64,000 bases of DNA from DAOVFN01 sp964607835 (GTDB taxonomy: Archaea > Aenigmatarchaeota > Aenigmatarchaeia > QMZP01): assembly GCA_964607835.1 (NCBI GenBank), contig CAZSLL010000001.1, forward strand, positions 1 to 64,000. Direction: 5' to 3'. The translations under genes were made by a program, and so were the position numbers. This document shows, one piece after another, positions 1-7,612 of this stretch. The notes beneath the pieces are model-generated. The model was not told the DNA's origin and did no database searches. It worked only from the letters and a program-made list of their open reading frames with translations. Numbering within the stretch: the stretch's first letter is position 1; every line of letters starts with the position of its first letter.

Positions 1-1
1 C

Positions 2-1228
2 TCCCGCACAGAGGATTCCCCGGTATGGAGAAGCGAGAGCATGATTGACATCGGAAGCCTGGGTTTCCTGGGGCAGGACAGCGTGTGCAAGGATAGTATC
101 CCTGACGAGAGCGTGTTCGGGCACGAGAACATGGAGACCAAAGTGTGCATGCAGTACTATGAAGACAAGAAAGATAACGAGCTCGAAAGGCAGATGGTCT
201 GGCAGGCCAGCTTCAGCTCCCAAGGCATAGGCTGCGATGCCATAGTGGGCAACTCCCTCAGGAAGAAGTTCATCCCCATAACCGTGAAGTCTGAGTATGA
301 TTACGAGTCTGATTCAAGGGTGGATGTGGAGTTCATCAGCGAGGACGAGTGGCAGAGGCTCGCCCAGGCCGGTCAGCTGGACAGCCAGTTCCACCTGGTG
401 GAGTCCTCCTACAGCACTGCCCCCGTGATATTCCCCATTGGCACAGCCGGGCTCAAGAACCCCATACTATCCTCGCAGGACTTCCACATAAGCCTGAAGA
501 TAGCCAGCGCCTACCAGAGCAACAGCGGGATTGTGTCCATAGAGGAGATAAACGTTTCCTTCCCTGCTGAGTGGGAGCCCAGAGGAGGGAGCTACGATTC
601 CGCCTGCGCCGGAGGAAACACGAGGCCCATGGTACAGGAGAACCAGAACGGAAAGGACATCGTTACCTGGGAGGGCCTGTCCGGGGGCAACAGGAACATA
701 GTGTGCTACTTCGACGAGCTCGGAGACGGAATAATGGGCTCTGCCCCCACCAAGAGCTTCCTGGTCACCGCGCACGCCAGGTACAGGTTCTCCAGGTGGA
801 TGGTCAAGGACACCAGGATAGAGTTCGGGGGGTTCTGCTGCCCTGACAACCCCGGCTGCACAGAGAACTGCGAGTCAGACGACTGCGCGGACGGGCAGGT
901 TTGCCTGAACAACGCCTGCGTGAGCGGGGGAACGTCCCTTCCGCCTGCGGGGGATGACGGGGACGGATATATTGAATTTGGCGAGCCTGGGTGGTGCGGG
1001 AAGTACTTTGATGCAACCAATATTGAATGTGAAGCTGGAATGGGCGGGTGCCATGATACTGATGAGTGTGATATGGGTGGAGAGGTCCAAGGTTCCCTGG
1101 ATTGCAGGTTCGCCAGCGACCTTGGAATAAGCATTTGCTGTCCGGAGAATGATAATATCCAGGACTGTGTTAGCACGTTTAATGAAATAAAGGACACATA
1201 TTCACGATTCGTTTATCCCAAAGATTGA
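2..1228 (+). CDS. Cysteine-rich secreted/surface protein, 5' end missing
   Basis: The frame is open to the left edge, so the N-terminus lies outside the window; 408 residues are visible. The first two thirds have no motif I recognise. The C-terminal third is rich in cysteine (CCPDNPGC, then CESDDCADGQVC, then LNNACV, and later CCPENDNIQDC), a spacing typical of small disulfide-bonded extracellular modules. I infer an exported protein of the kind common in uncultivated archaea. No transmembrane helix is seen in the visible part. Function unknown. Arg codons are mostly AGG, as in the rest of the host genes and unlike the adjacent module A. Confidence 0.7.
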   Translation, partial: SRTEDSPVWRSESMIDIGSLGFLGQDSVCKDSIPDESVFGHENMETKVCMQYYEDKKDNELERQMVWQASFSSQGIGCDAIVGNSLRKKFIPITVKSEYDYESDSRVDVEFISEDEWQRLAQAGQLDSQFHLVESSYSTAPVIFPIGTAGLKNPILSSQDFHISLKIASAYQSNSGIVSIEEINVSFPAEWEPRGGSYDSACAGGNTRPMVQENQNGKDIVTWEGLSGGNRNIVCYFDELGDGIMGSAPTKSFLVTAHARYRFSRWMVKDTRIEFGGFCCPDNPGCTENCESDDCADGQVCLNNACVSGGTSLPPAGDDGDGYIEFGEPGWCGKYFDATNIECEAGMGGCHDTDECDMGGEVQGSLDCRFASDLGISICCPENDNIQDCVSTFNEIKDTYSRFVYPKD

Positions 1229-1237
1229 ACCTTGAAT

Positions 1238-1267
1238 CTCATATACCTTTAACTTGACAATGCAAAA
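1238..1267 (-). repeat. Tail motif, copy A
   Basis: First of four copies of a roughly 30-nt motif (others at 10227-10256, 20563-20593, 34622-34651). Core consensus read on the plus strand here: ATATMCCTYTAANTWGACA, followed by a CAAAG-like end. It lies just past the hairpin that ends the minus-strand genes of module A and 9 nt after the stop of the plus-strand gene on its left. Confidence 0.75.
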
Positions 1268-1306
1268 GGAAAGGGCGGGATGCCCTCCTGCACCCCCTTC
1301 CTTTCC
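1268..1306 (-). terminator. Hairpin ending module A
   Basis: GGAAAGG (1268-1274) pairs with CCTTTCC (1300-1306), with a smaller GGGC/GCCC hairpin inside. Read on the minus strand the stem follows the 1312 stop codon and is followed by TTTT, the layout of an intrinsic terminator. Confidence 0.55.
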
Positions 1307-1311
1307 GGGTT

Positions 1312-1947
1312 TTATTTCTTATTTAGATCGATGACATCTTTCACAAAAGACCTGCCCTTTACGTCGGTCTTCTTCAGAAGGACGGGCCTGATGAAGTCCG
1401 GGTGGGCTTCGATGAACAGGCCCACAACCTGTTTCTTCTCCGGTTCTTCCCTCTTAGCATGTACCTCTTTGGATTGTTTCTCCTCCACCCCCCTTTCTTT
1501 GACCTTGAGATTGATTAAACCAGCCCTCAGAGGATGCACCTTCCCGTCTGAAATTGGCTCGCGGCGGGGATATTTCATCGCAGGTTCTGTGACCTGAATG
1601 AGACCAGTCTTGAACCGCTCGAAGTTTGCCATGAACCGGTTGTACTGGTCCTTGGTGAAACTGGTCTCGATGCGGCCATATATTCCAGAACTCATCCAGC
1701 TTCCGGTGAATGTTAACCGGATGTTGTTGTCCTCGAGTTTCATGTCCTGGTTGCTCCTGATCTCCTCGAATGAGTAAACCACGAAGTTGCGGCCAATGTA
1801 ATCGAAGTCCCTGATACCCGGCGAGCCGAGCCAGAAGCGGTTTGCGAGAAGGAGTGCCAGGAAAACGAGAACCAGCACCATCAGAATGATGATTCCTCCC
1901 TTGATTGTGAAGAGCCGCTGAAAGCTGCTTCCGTTTTGGTTTGTCAT
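1312..1947 (-). CDS. Membrane-anchored protein of unknown function (module A)
   Basis: A 211-residue protein with one transmembrane segment near residues 18-38 (GGIIILMVLVLVFLALLLA) after a short basic N-terminus, then a soluble domain and a charged, Lys/Glu-rich stretch near residues 150-175. The start is supported by GGGAGGTG about 5 nt upstream of ATG. It is the last gene of the minus-strand module A, separated from the LysM gene by a strong hairpin at 1970-1991. I recognise no family; the domain probably faces the cell exterior if the N-terminus is inside. Confidence 0.7.
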   Translation of the reverse strand: MTNQNGSSFQRLFTIKGGIIILMVLVLVFLALLLANRFWLGSPGIRDFDYIGRNFVVYSFEEIRSNQDMKLEDNNIRLTFTGSWMSSGIYGRIETSFTKDQYNRFMANFERFKTGLIQVTEPAMKYPRREPISDGKVHPLRAGLINLKVKERGVEEKQSKEVHAKREEPEKKQVVGLFIEAHPDFIRPVLLKKTDVKGRSFVKDVIDLNKK

Positions 1948-1969
1948 TATGACACCTCCCAGTTGTTGG

Positions 1970-1991
1970 GGAGGGCCCCGAAGGGCCCTCC
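1970..1991 (-). terminator. GC-rich hairpin between module A genes
   Basis: GGAGGGCCC and GGGCCCTCC form a perfect 9-bp stem closed by CGAA. It sits between the LysM gene and the last gene of the module, so it may end or attenuate the upstream transcript or protect its 3' end. No T-tract follows. Confidence 0.5.
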
Positions 1992-2003
1992 TTGGTTAGC
2001 GGT

Positions 2004-3176
2004 TTATTCCTCGAGGCCGGAGCCGCACGGGACCATGAGCTGGTCACCCGGATAAATGGCATCCGAGGAGAGCCCGTTGGTTTGCATGATGGCCTTGTAC
2101 TTGGCCGCGTCGCCGCAGAACCTCGCGGCGATTTTCCCCAGGGTGTCCCCTGCCCGGACCGTATAGTTCAGGCAGGAGTCGGGCTCCTTTGGGAACTGCT
2201 TCCCGTTGTAATACTTGACCGCCGGGGCGGCCACGCCCTTGAAGTCCTTTCGGTTGCCCAGGAGCTGCAACCGGGTGTCCACGCACTTTGCCGCCCGCAC
2301 GTTGTCCCGGGCGATGGTAAGGGCCTCGGGAACCGCCCCGGCCGTGCGCCCGCGTGGGATGGAGTCCACCAGGCCCGCGCCCAGGGCGTGGTTTGCCGCG
2401 TCCAGGGCCTCGGAGTCCCAGGACCCCTGCTCCATGGTCACCGGTATGATGGCCTCCGGGTCCTTGACCTGAAGGGCCGCCATGTCCGTCCCCTCGTTCA
2501 GCCAGAGGGGCTCGATCATGTCCGCCTCGAGCAGATAGGCCGGGGCGTAGAGCCGGTTCAGTGCCTTGTCATACCCGGTCCTGTCCACGGGGCCCACCAG
2601 GACCTGCAGCCCGTTATTGTTGGGCCTGTTCCCGGCATCGGCCGCCAGTCCCGCCAACATGGCCCGGATGTTCACACCCGAGCCGGGCTGGAAGGCCCTC
2701 TTCTTCTGCTCCACTGTGACCAGCCCGCCGGCCTGGGCGGGAATGAGGTTGAACCGCAGCAGGAAGAGGCGCCTTTCCCCGTCCTGCATGAACGCCACCT
2801 GCGGAGGGGCCTTCAGGTTGAGGTCCATCATGACTCCGGAGATGCTCGCCCGGAGGGCGTTTGCCTGTCTAGCGCGGACCTCGGCCACGTACTTTTTGAT
2901 GGCGATGTCGCGCTGCTCGAGCGCCAGGTTTCGCTGGGCTTCGGCCTCCTGGAGGTCCAGGAGGGTCTGGGTGTCCTCGTTGATTGCCCCGATGGCCTCG
3001 AGGACCTCGCCCCTGTCCTCTTTGACCAGGGAGATGGGCCCCTTGGGCTCCGGGGGCGGGTCTTCGGCCATAGTGACGTCCGGAAGCGGTGCCGCGGGGC
3101 TCTGGGCCAGGGCGGCGCCGGTGATGAAACAGAGCGCAAAAATGCAGGTGATTCCGATGATGGTCAGGTTTCTCAT
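2004..3176 (-). CDS. Exported LysM-domain protein (module A)
   Basis: A 390-residue protein with an N-terminal signal peptide (hydrophobic residues 4-23, likely cleavage after ALA-Q) and a C-terminal LysM domain (about residues 337-385: YTVRAGDTLGKIAARFCGD through YPGDQLMVPC). LysM domains bind N-acetylglucosamine polymers such as peptidoglycan or chitin. The middle region has an Ala/Glu-rich helical stretch near residues 55-110 and no domain I know. The start is backed by GAAGGAGG about 8 nt upstream. LysM is mainly bacterial and rare in archaea. Arg codons here are largely CGC/CGG instead of the AGG used by the host genes, so transfer or foreign origin is likely. Confidence 0.8.
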   Translation of the reverse strand: MRNLTIIGITCIFALCFITGAALAQSPAAPLPDVTMAEDPPPEPKGPISLVKEDRGEVLEAIGAINEDTQTLLDLQEAEAQRNLALEQRDIAIKKYVAEVRARQANALRASISGVMMDLNLKAPPQVAFMQDGERRLFLLRFNLIPAQAGGLVTVEQKKRAFQPGSGVNIRAMLAGLAADAGNRPNNNGLQVLVGPVDRTGYDKALNRLYAPAYLLEADMIEPLWLNEGTDMAALQVKDPEAIIPVTMEQGSWDSEALDAANHALGAGLVDSIPRGRTAGAVPEALTIARDNVRAAKCVDTRLQLLGNRKDFKGVAAPAVKYYNGKQFPKEPDSCLNYTVRAGDTLGKIAARFCGDAAKYKAIMQTNGLSSDAIYPGDQLMVPCGSGLEE

Positions 3177-3245
3177 GGTGTTTCCTCCTTCTTTTCTGGG
3201 AAGTTTTCTGTTTGTTTCATGATTACAAAGGCCGAATCCCCTCCC

Positions 3246-4175
3246 CTAGTCGCAACAGTCGCTGTCGAAGTCCTCCACGGACTCCGCGGGCCGGATGAGG
3301 GGCCTCCGCTTCGGGAGCTCGGGCTTTTTCTCCACCTCCACCTTGGCCTCCTCTGCCCTGGGCGGCTCCGGCTGCGGGGGTGGCTCCACCCGCTCGGTCT
3401 CCTCGGGCAGCTGTGGAGGCGGCTCAACGGGCTCGGACACGATGTATGCGGTGTAGGGCCCGAGGAGCACCTCGTAGGGGTGGAGGACCACGTTCTTTGC
3501 GTTCTCCTCCCAGGAGGTGTTTTTCCCTACTCCGCCGCCGGCGGCTCCGTTCTTTCCCCCGTACACGCCGGAGAGCGGGTTCAGGCTCTTCGAGACGTAC
3601 TGGGCCTCGAAGAACTCGTCAGCCACGACCAGGAGCCTCTTGGTCGTGGTCACCCCCGAGACCGCCTCCCTCACGGCCCGGGAGTAGTAGTTGCGGGCTT
3701 CTTCCGCCCTGGCGAAGATACCCTGCTTGGCCTGCTTGATTTCCAGGGGGCCCATGTATTTGGTCAAGTAGGTGCCCTCGGGGAGATGAATCTCGAAGTA
3801 GTTCTCCCCCACAGGGACCTTGCGGAACATCCCGCCGGGCAGGATGCTTACCTTCTGTTCACCCAGTTGGGTGGTAAAGGGTTGAGTGAAGATGGGGCCG
3901 TCGTCCGAGGCCCGGTTGGGCGCCGGGGATACCACGCCCTCTGGCACCCTGTAGGGCACCCTCACCCGGTTCTCGTAGCGGATGTCCGAGCTGGCATCCG
4001 CCCCGGCTGTGGAGGCTGCGTTGCCTCCCTGTGCGGAAACCTGGTCCCCGCCCCAGCCAATGTCAATACGGATGTCACCGTGCTCGTATTGGTGGCACCC
4101 GCCACCGCACGCCTGTGCGTGGCCGGCGGCGGCGAAGATAAACGCTGCGGCTAGAATGGTGATGAGCTTTTTCAT
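3246..4175 (-). CDS. Exported protein with Pro/Glu-rich tail (module A)
   Basis: A 309-residue protein with a signal peptide (MKK then a hydrophobic run, likely cleavage at AQA-C near residue 22) and an early CGGGC cysteine pair. Residues about 60-215 look globular; residues 235-295 are rich in Pro, Glu and Lys and likely extended; the end is DSDCCD. Its ATG overlaps the stop codon of the lipoprotein gene (ATGA), so the two are probably translationally coupled. No family recognised. High GC and CGN arginine codons match the rest of module A. Confidence 0.7.
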   Translation of the reverse strand: MKKLITILAAAFIFAAAGHAQACGGGCHQYEHGDIRIDIGWGGDQVSAQGGNAASTAGADASSDIRYENRVRVPYRVPEGVVSPAPNRASDDGPIFTQPFTTQLGEQKVSILPGGMFRKVPVGENYFEIHLPEGTYLTKYMGPLEIKQAKQGIFARAEEARNYYSRAVREAVSGVTTTKRLLVVADEFFEAQYVSKSLNPLSGVYGGKNGAAGGGVGKNTSWEENAKNVVLHPYEVLLGPYTAYIVSEPVEPPPQLPEETERVEPPPQPEPPRAEEAKVEVEKKPELPKRRPLIRPAESVEDFDSDCCD

Positions 4176-4486
4176 TTCTCTTCACCCCCTTCCTGCCGCG
4201 CTTCCTGGGCCACGATTCCGCTTGCCGCGCGGCCGTAGTCCTTCAGGAAGCCTGTGTTCTCGGCGAGGGACCGGTCGGCGTCCACTGCCCTCGCCATGTT
4301 GAGCCGGGCCTGGGCGTATTCGCCCCGGCTCAGCTGGGCCCTAGCCTGGTCCCAGAAGCCCTGAGCATCCTGTGCCTTGTAGGCCACGGGCTTCAGGGGT
4401 TCCACCTTGGGCCCTGCCGCGCACCCGAGCTGGGCCGCGAGCAGGAGAGCCAGGCAAAAGGCCGCGAGAATTCGAAGCCTTTTCAT
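4172..4486 (-). CDS. Small predicted lipoprotein (module A)
   Basis: A 104-residue protein. The N-terminus MKRLRIL, a hydrophobic stretch and the lipobox LGC near residue 22 predict lipid attachment at Cys. The mature part is helical (one TPR-like pair near residues 45-95, FWDQARAQLSRGEYAQARLNMARA). I chose the ATG at 4486 because AAAAGGAGG lies 7 nt upstream and a signal peptide follows. First gene of the module A operon. It resembles small bacterial envelope lipoproteins more than archaeal ones. Confidence 0.75.
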   Translation of the reverse strand: MKRLRILAAFCLALLLAAQLGCAAGPKVEPLKPVAYKAQDAQGFWDQARAQLSRGEYAQARLNMARAVDADRSLAENTGFLKDYGRAASGIVAQEARQEGGEEK

Positions 4487-4848
4487 GATTGAACCTCCTT
4501 TTCTTGGGTTTGATTGTGAACAATAGGACATTGCCTTAAACTGAAAACTTTGGGTACATCACCTCCTTTCGTTTGTTTCAGGTTCACAAGAATACAGGAG
4601 ACCGCGGAAGCGGCCCCTAACCTTAGCGGATATATTCTCAGCGCTGGCAGAATCCCGCACCGCTTCTTCCGGGGAGCGGTTGCCATTGGGCTCTTTAGCC
4701 AGCGCATGCTTGCCGTAAGCAGGCATGCTGATTTTCCCTGATGGGAATGTTGTTATGTTTTGATAGCATGATGGCAACAGGAGCACCCGCCACCGTGATA
4801 TTATTGCCACTTAATGATAGTAACAAGTAACATTAGATAGTATTTAAG
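4487..4848 (-). promoter_or_regulatory. Promoter and structured leader of module A
   Basis: Read on the minus strand, a TATA-like box (CTTAAATA, 4841-4848) precedes about 330 nt without a convincing gene. Visible structure: GCGCTGGC (4641-4648) pairs with GCCAGCGC (4698-4705) around ACCGCT/AGCGGT (4659-4664 / 4675-4680); a second stem, GCATGCTTGC with GCAGGCATGC (4704-4728), shares bases with the first, so they compete. A GCCCAATGGC hairpin, found in other modules, is at 4682-4691. An orphan AAAGGAGG at about 4560-4567 precedes a 7-codon reading frame (MYPKFSV). Such a leader could regulate the operon; no known riboswitch class recognised. Confidence 0.45.
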
Positions 4849-4892
4849 CTTTTTGGTTAGCTAAAAAGTGCTCACATAAGAAAAGGCTTTCT

Positions 4893-5435
4893 TCATTCTG
4901 GTTTTCCAATCCCTTCCAGAATCCTCTCCACGACCTCGTTCGCCGGTATTCGGGTGGTGTTGATTACCAGGTCATAGCCCTTTCCCTCGTACGGGTCGAA
5001 CCTGTACAGCTTCAGGAACCTTTCGCGGTTGTTCTTCACGAGCTTCTCCAGGGCCTCCCTGCATTCCCCAAGGGAAGAGTAATGCTCGTCCTTCCTGTTC
5101 CCGGAGTCCTGGTACACCCTCCTGGCCCCCTCTTCAGGGGTGACGGAGAGAAATACCCTGAAGGCCTTTGGGATGAAATGCGCGGCAAGGTGGGAGGAAA
5201 CCACGAGGTTGTCCTCTTTCTCGCCCAGCTCCCTTGTGCGCTGGTCAAGGTCCCTGTCAATGGACTCCTCGCCACGGGCCTGCTCCATGAGCTGATTTAT
5301 GGTGATGCCCCGCTCATGGGCCATCTCGCCTAGCATGTCTCCTGTGCTGTAGAACCTGTATCCAAGCCTGCAGGCCAGCTCCTTTCCCACTATGTCCTTG
5401 CCCGAGCCCGGCATGCCGCCTATGGTCACTATCAT
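4893..5435 (-). CDS. cmk: Cytidylate kinase, archaeal type
   Basis: A 180-residue P-loop kinase that transfers phosphate from ATP to CMP or dCMP. The Walker A loop GMPGSGKD is at residues 7-14, followed by YSTGDMLGEMAHERGI, the acceptor-binding pattern of archaeal cytidylate kinases, and DRDLDQRTRELGEKEDNLVVSS. Length fits the family (about 175-195). Possible role in dCMP/CMP recycling for nucleotide pools. No close operon partner; it lies next to the promoter side of module A. Confidence 0.85.
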   Translation of the reverse strand: MIVTIGGMPGSGKDIVGKELACRLGYRFYSTGDMLGEMAHERGITINQLMEQARGEESIDRDLDQRTRELGEKEDNLVVSSHLAAHFIPKAFRVFLSVTPEEGARRVYQDSGNRKDEHYSSLGECREALEKLVKNNRERFLKLYRFDPYEGKGYDLVINTTRIPANEVVERILEGIGKPE

Positions 5436-5514
5436 ATCAAAAAGAGTGGTCGAGCGGTATTATATATGTGCCTTTCGAAATTACCTGACCATGTCGCAAA
5501 GGTTCCCTTAAGAT

Positions 5515-5862
5515 TTACCTGAAAGAGCCCTCAGAGACAGGGACGGCTATTTTTGCTGGGATCTCCCTTTCCTTTGCGATGATTATGAGGGTAATTGCAA
5601 TGCTGTCACCCTTTATTACAGCAGAGAACCTGATATCATCCATGTCCTCCAGTATGTTCCTTCTGCTTCCTGGCAGCCTGATGAACTCCCTGAGGTATCT
5701 TGTGGTGTTCATAATTTCGATTCCCCTTATCCTCATCTTTGTGGAAAGGTCGAGCACAAGGTCACCTATTTCTATGTTGCCCCTGAACCTCTCGCCTTCT
5801 GAGAATCCATTATGAACTGCCAGTATGTCATTCTCCCTGTCGTACATGACTGTCTTCTGCAT
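5515..5862 (-). CDS. DUF2283-like small protein
   Basis: A 115-residue protein starting MQKTVMYDRENDILAVHNG, which matches the YDxexDiLyv opening of the DUF2283 family, followed by a GDLVLDLS strand-turn segment. It ends 5 nt after the stop of the next upstream gene (5867-6214), so the two form a pair on the minus strand. DUF2283 proteins are often found beside a small partner in suspected toxin-antitoxin-like pairs; that role here is inference only. Confidence 0.55.
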   Translation of the reverse strand: MQKTVMYDRENDILAVHNGFSEGERFRGNIEIGDLVLDLSTKMRIRGIEIMNTTRYLREFIRLPGSRRNILEDMDDIRFSAVIKGDSIAITLIIIAKEREIPAKIAVPVSEGSFR

Positions 5863-5866
5863 AATA

Positions 5867-6214
5867 TCACCTTCGGGCTCCTCTTATCATGCTCTGCCAC
5901 GGTCGATATCGCATGATGTATGTTAATACAAATATGCATTTCTTTTTATTTAAATCCAGTATCACGGGAATCTTCATGGTTCTTGTGTTGCTCATCCTGA
6001 AGTAAAGGGAATATTTAATATCCCCTCTCTTGCCTTTCTCTGAATACATATGAACCAGGTCCTCTGGCTCCAGCAGGTTCCGTATGACCTCTTCCTTGTT
6101 CCCTTCCCTGAGCAGCAGCATATGCGTGAAATGGGGCTCATTGAATCTGATGTCTCTTCTGCAGTATTGGCTTAGCCTTATCCTCATCTCACTGACAGAA
6201 CCGATTGCTTTCAT
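5867..6214 (-). CDS. Unknown 115-residue protein paired with the DUF2283-like gene
   Basis: No family recognised with confidence. The protein is basic and mixed alpha/beta, with conserved-looking C-terminal residues YFRMSNTRTMKIPVILDL and FVLTYIMRYRPW. It lies directly upstream of the DUF2283-like gene with a 4-nt gap, so the two are likely co-transcribed. The arrangement resembles small DUF4258/DUF2283-type pairs, but I cannot show homology. Confidence 0.55.
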   Translation of the reverse strand: MKAIGSVSEMRIRLSQYCRRDIRFNEPHFTHMLLLREGNKEEVIRNLLEPEDLVHMYSEKGKRGDIKYSLYFRMSNTRTMKIPVILDLNKKKCIFVLTYIMRYRPWQSMIRGARR

Positions 6215-6331
6215 GGCGTTACGCTTGATTCTTTCCCGGGCTTTTTATAAGCATGACCATAGGACCGTTCCGCTATTCCGGTACAGAATTTCGAGCAGCG
6301 TTTCACAACTAAATTGATTATGCCGGCCTGG

Positions 6332-7216
6332 TTAGCGCGCCATGTCCCCGAGGTCGTCAAGGATGCCCAGAATGAGCTTCTCCTTGTTAGGGTCCTCGAA
6401 TATGAGGGTTCCCTTTGCCCCGAATGAAACGGCCTGCCTCACCATGTCCCTGAGGGATATGTCAGCCCTTGAGAGGGGGATGTGCTTAATCTCCCCCGAA
6501 GGCCCGTAGGACACTCCTGAGAAGAGGAAGTATGCGTTCTCGAGCCAGTTCCTGCCTACCTCGTTGGTTACGTAGCTCAGCACCCTCCTGAAGTCCTCCT
6601 CTGACCTCAGCGCCCCGGAGCCCCTTGCATGAACATGCGCCCAGTTTATTATTGGCTCCGTGCCCCTGGTCCTCTTGACTATGTCCACCATCTGCTCCAG
6701 GGAGCCCACCTCACTCATCTTCCCGGTGGTCTCGATTCCCATCTTTGCGTTGGACCTGGCCTGGGTCATTATCTCGTTAATCTTGTACACCGAAAGCCTC
6801 ACAGACTGGTCCTGGGGCATGTTCCTGTATATGTTGGGGTTGATTATGAGTGTCCTTGCGTCCATGATGTTGCATATGTTCATGAACACCTTGAGGGTCT
6901 CGTCAGGGTCTTCCGGGAGCTCGGGCAGGTGCAGGGCGAGCTCGATGTTGAACTTCTGCGCCATCTCCCTAATCTTCAGGAGGTCTCCGTAGGCACCCTT
7001 GTAGAGGTCGGCTGATGTCACTATGTCAGAGAAGAGCTCCGGGGGAAGCACGAACGCCTTCATGCCTATCTTGTAGAGCTCCCTGAGAACGTGCAGTGTC
7101 TGGTCCAGGTTTTTTACAACGGGCATGCTTGAGATGCCGTACATTATGCCCAGGCGCATGCTCAGCCTCTCCTGTATCTTGAGCGCCTTCTTCCTTATCA
7201 TCATATCCATGGACAT
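6332..7216 (-). CDS. TIM-barrel protein, AP endonuclease family 2 / xylose isomerase-like
   Basis: A 294-residue protein predicted to form the TIM barrel shared by endonuclease IV and sugar isomerases (AP_endonuc_2-like): MRLGIMYGISS, KAFVLPPELFSD, IELALHLPEL, ARTLIINPNIYR, MGIETTGKMSEVGS, INWAHVHARGSG and GTLIFEDP fall where strands with metal or substrate residues would be. His, Glu and Asp at strand ends suggest a metal site. It could be an AP endonuclease or a sugar-phosphate isomerase; archaeal genomes carry several divergent members. The start could also be the inner Met before RKKALK. Confidence 0.65.
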   Translation of the reverse strand: MSMDMMIRKKALKIQERLSMRLGIMYGISSMPVVKNLDQTLHVLRELYKIGMKAFVLPPELFSDIVTSADLYKGAYGDLLKIREMAQKFNIELALHLPELPEDPDETLKVFMNICNIMDARTLIINPNIYRNMPQDQSVRLSVYKINEIMTQARSNAKMGIETTGKMSEVGSLEQMVDIVKRTRGTEPIINWAHVHARGSGALRSEEDFRRVLSYVTNEVGRNWLENAYFLFSGVSYGPSGEIKHIPLSRADISLRDMVRQAVSFGAKGTLIFEDPNKEKLILGILDDLGDMAR

Positions 7217-7259
7217 AGAAACACCCGATTCGACAATATTTATATTAATATATGGCAGA

Positions 7260-7285
7260 AGTCCTACAAAAACCTTGCAAGGACT
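7260..7285 (-). terminator. Possible 3' hairpin
   Basis: AGTCCT (7260-7265) and AGGACT (7280-7285) can pair. The site lies between the lipoprotein gene (ending 7393, minus strand) and the TIM-barrel gene start, in an AT-rich spacer holding the TATA-like region of the latter. Confidence 0.3.
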
Positions 7286-7392
7286 GCATGAACCTCCCTG
7301 AATACCCCGCTATTGCCATATTTCCTGAAAACATGTCATTAAATAGTAGTGAATATATTTAAAACCACCCCAAAAACATCAATTGGGGCGGG

Positions 7393-7608
7393 TCAAACAT
7401 TGGTTATCTCGTTCTCCAGGTCCCCGAGGTCAATGTCCTCGATTGCCTGCTCGAGCTCCTTTTCAAGCTCGTCGTATGCTGATGCCTCCAGGTCCCCTCC
7501 GGAGTCCTGGCTGTCACCGTTGCCTGGTAAATCCCCCTGCTGGGCAGTGCACCCGCTTGAGAGGACCACCGCTGCCAAGAGTATTGCCGCCAGGGCCGCT
7601 TTCCTCAC
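7393..7608 (-). CDS. Small archaeal lipoprotein
   Basis: A 71-residue predicted lipoprotein: MRK, a hydrophobic helix, then the lipobox SSGC at residues 17-20. The mature part is very acidic with a short helix (YDELEKELEQAIEDIDLGDLENEI). It starts 4 nt after the stop of the exported Cys-repeat gene at 7613 and is probably co-transcribed with it. Function unknown. Confidence 0.7.
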   Translation of the reverse strand: MRKAALAAILLAAVVLSSGCTAQQGDLPGNGDSQDSGGDLEASAYDELEKELEQAIEDIDLGDLENEITNV

Positions 7609-7612
7609 GGAA

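Noticed and set aside
1992..4154. A 720-codon open frame on the plus strand
   Set aside because: It is the antisense shadow of the GC-rich module A genes, which have ribosome binding sites, signal peptides and coupled stops on the minus strand.
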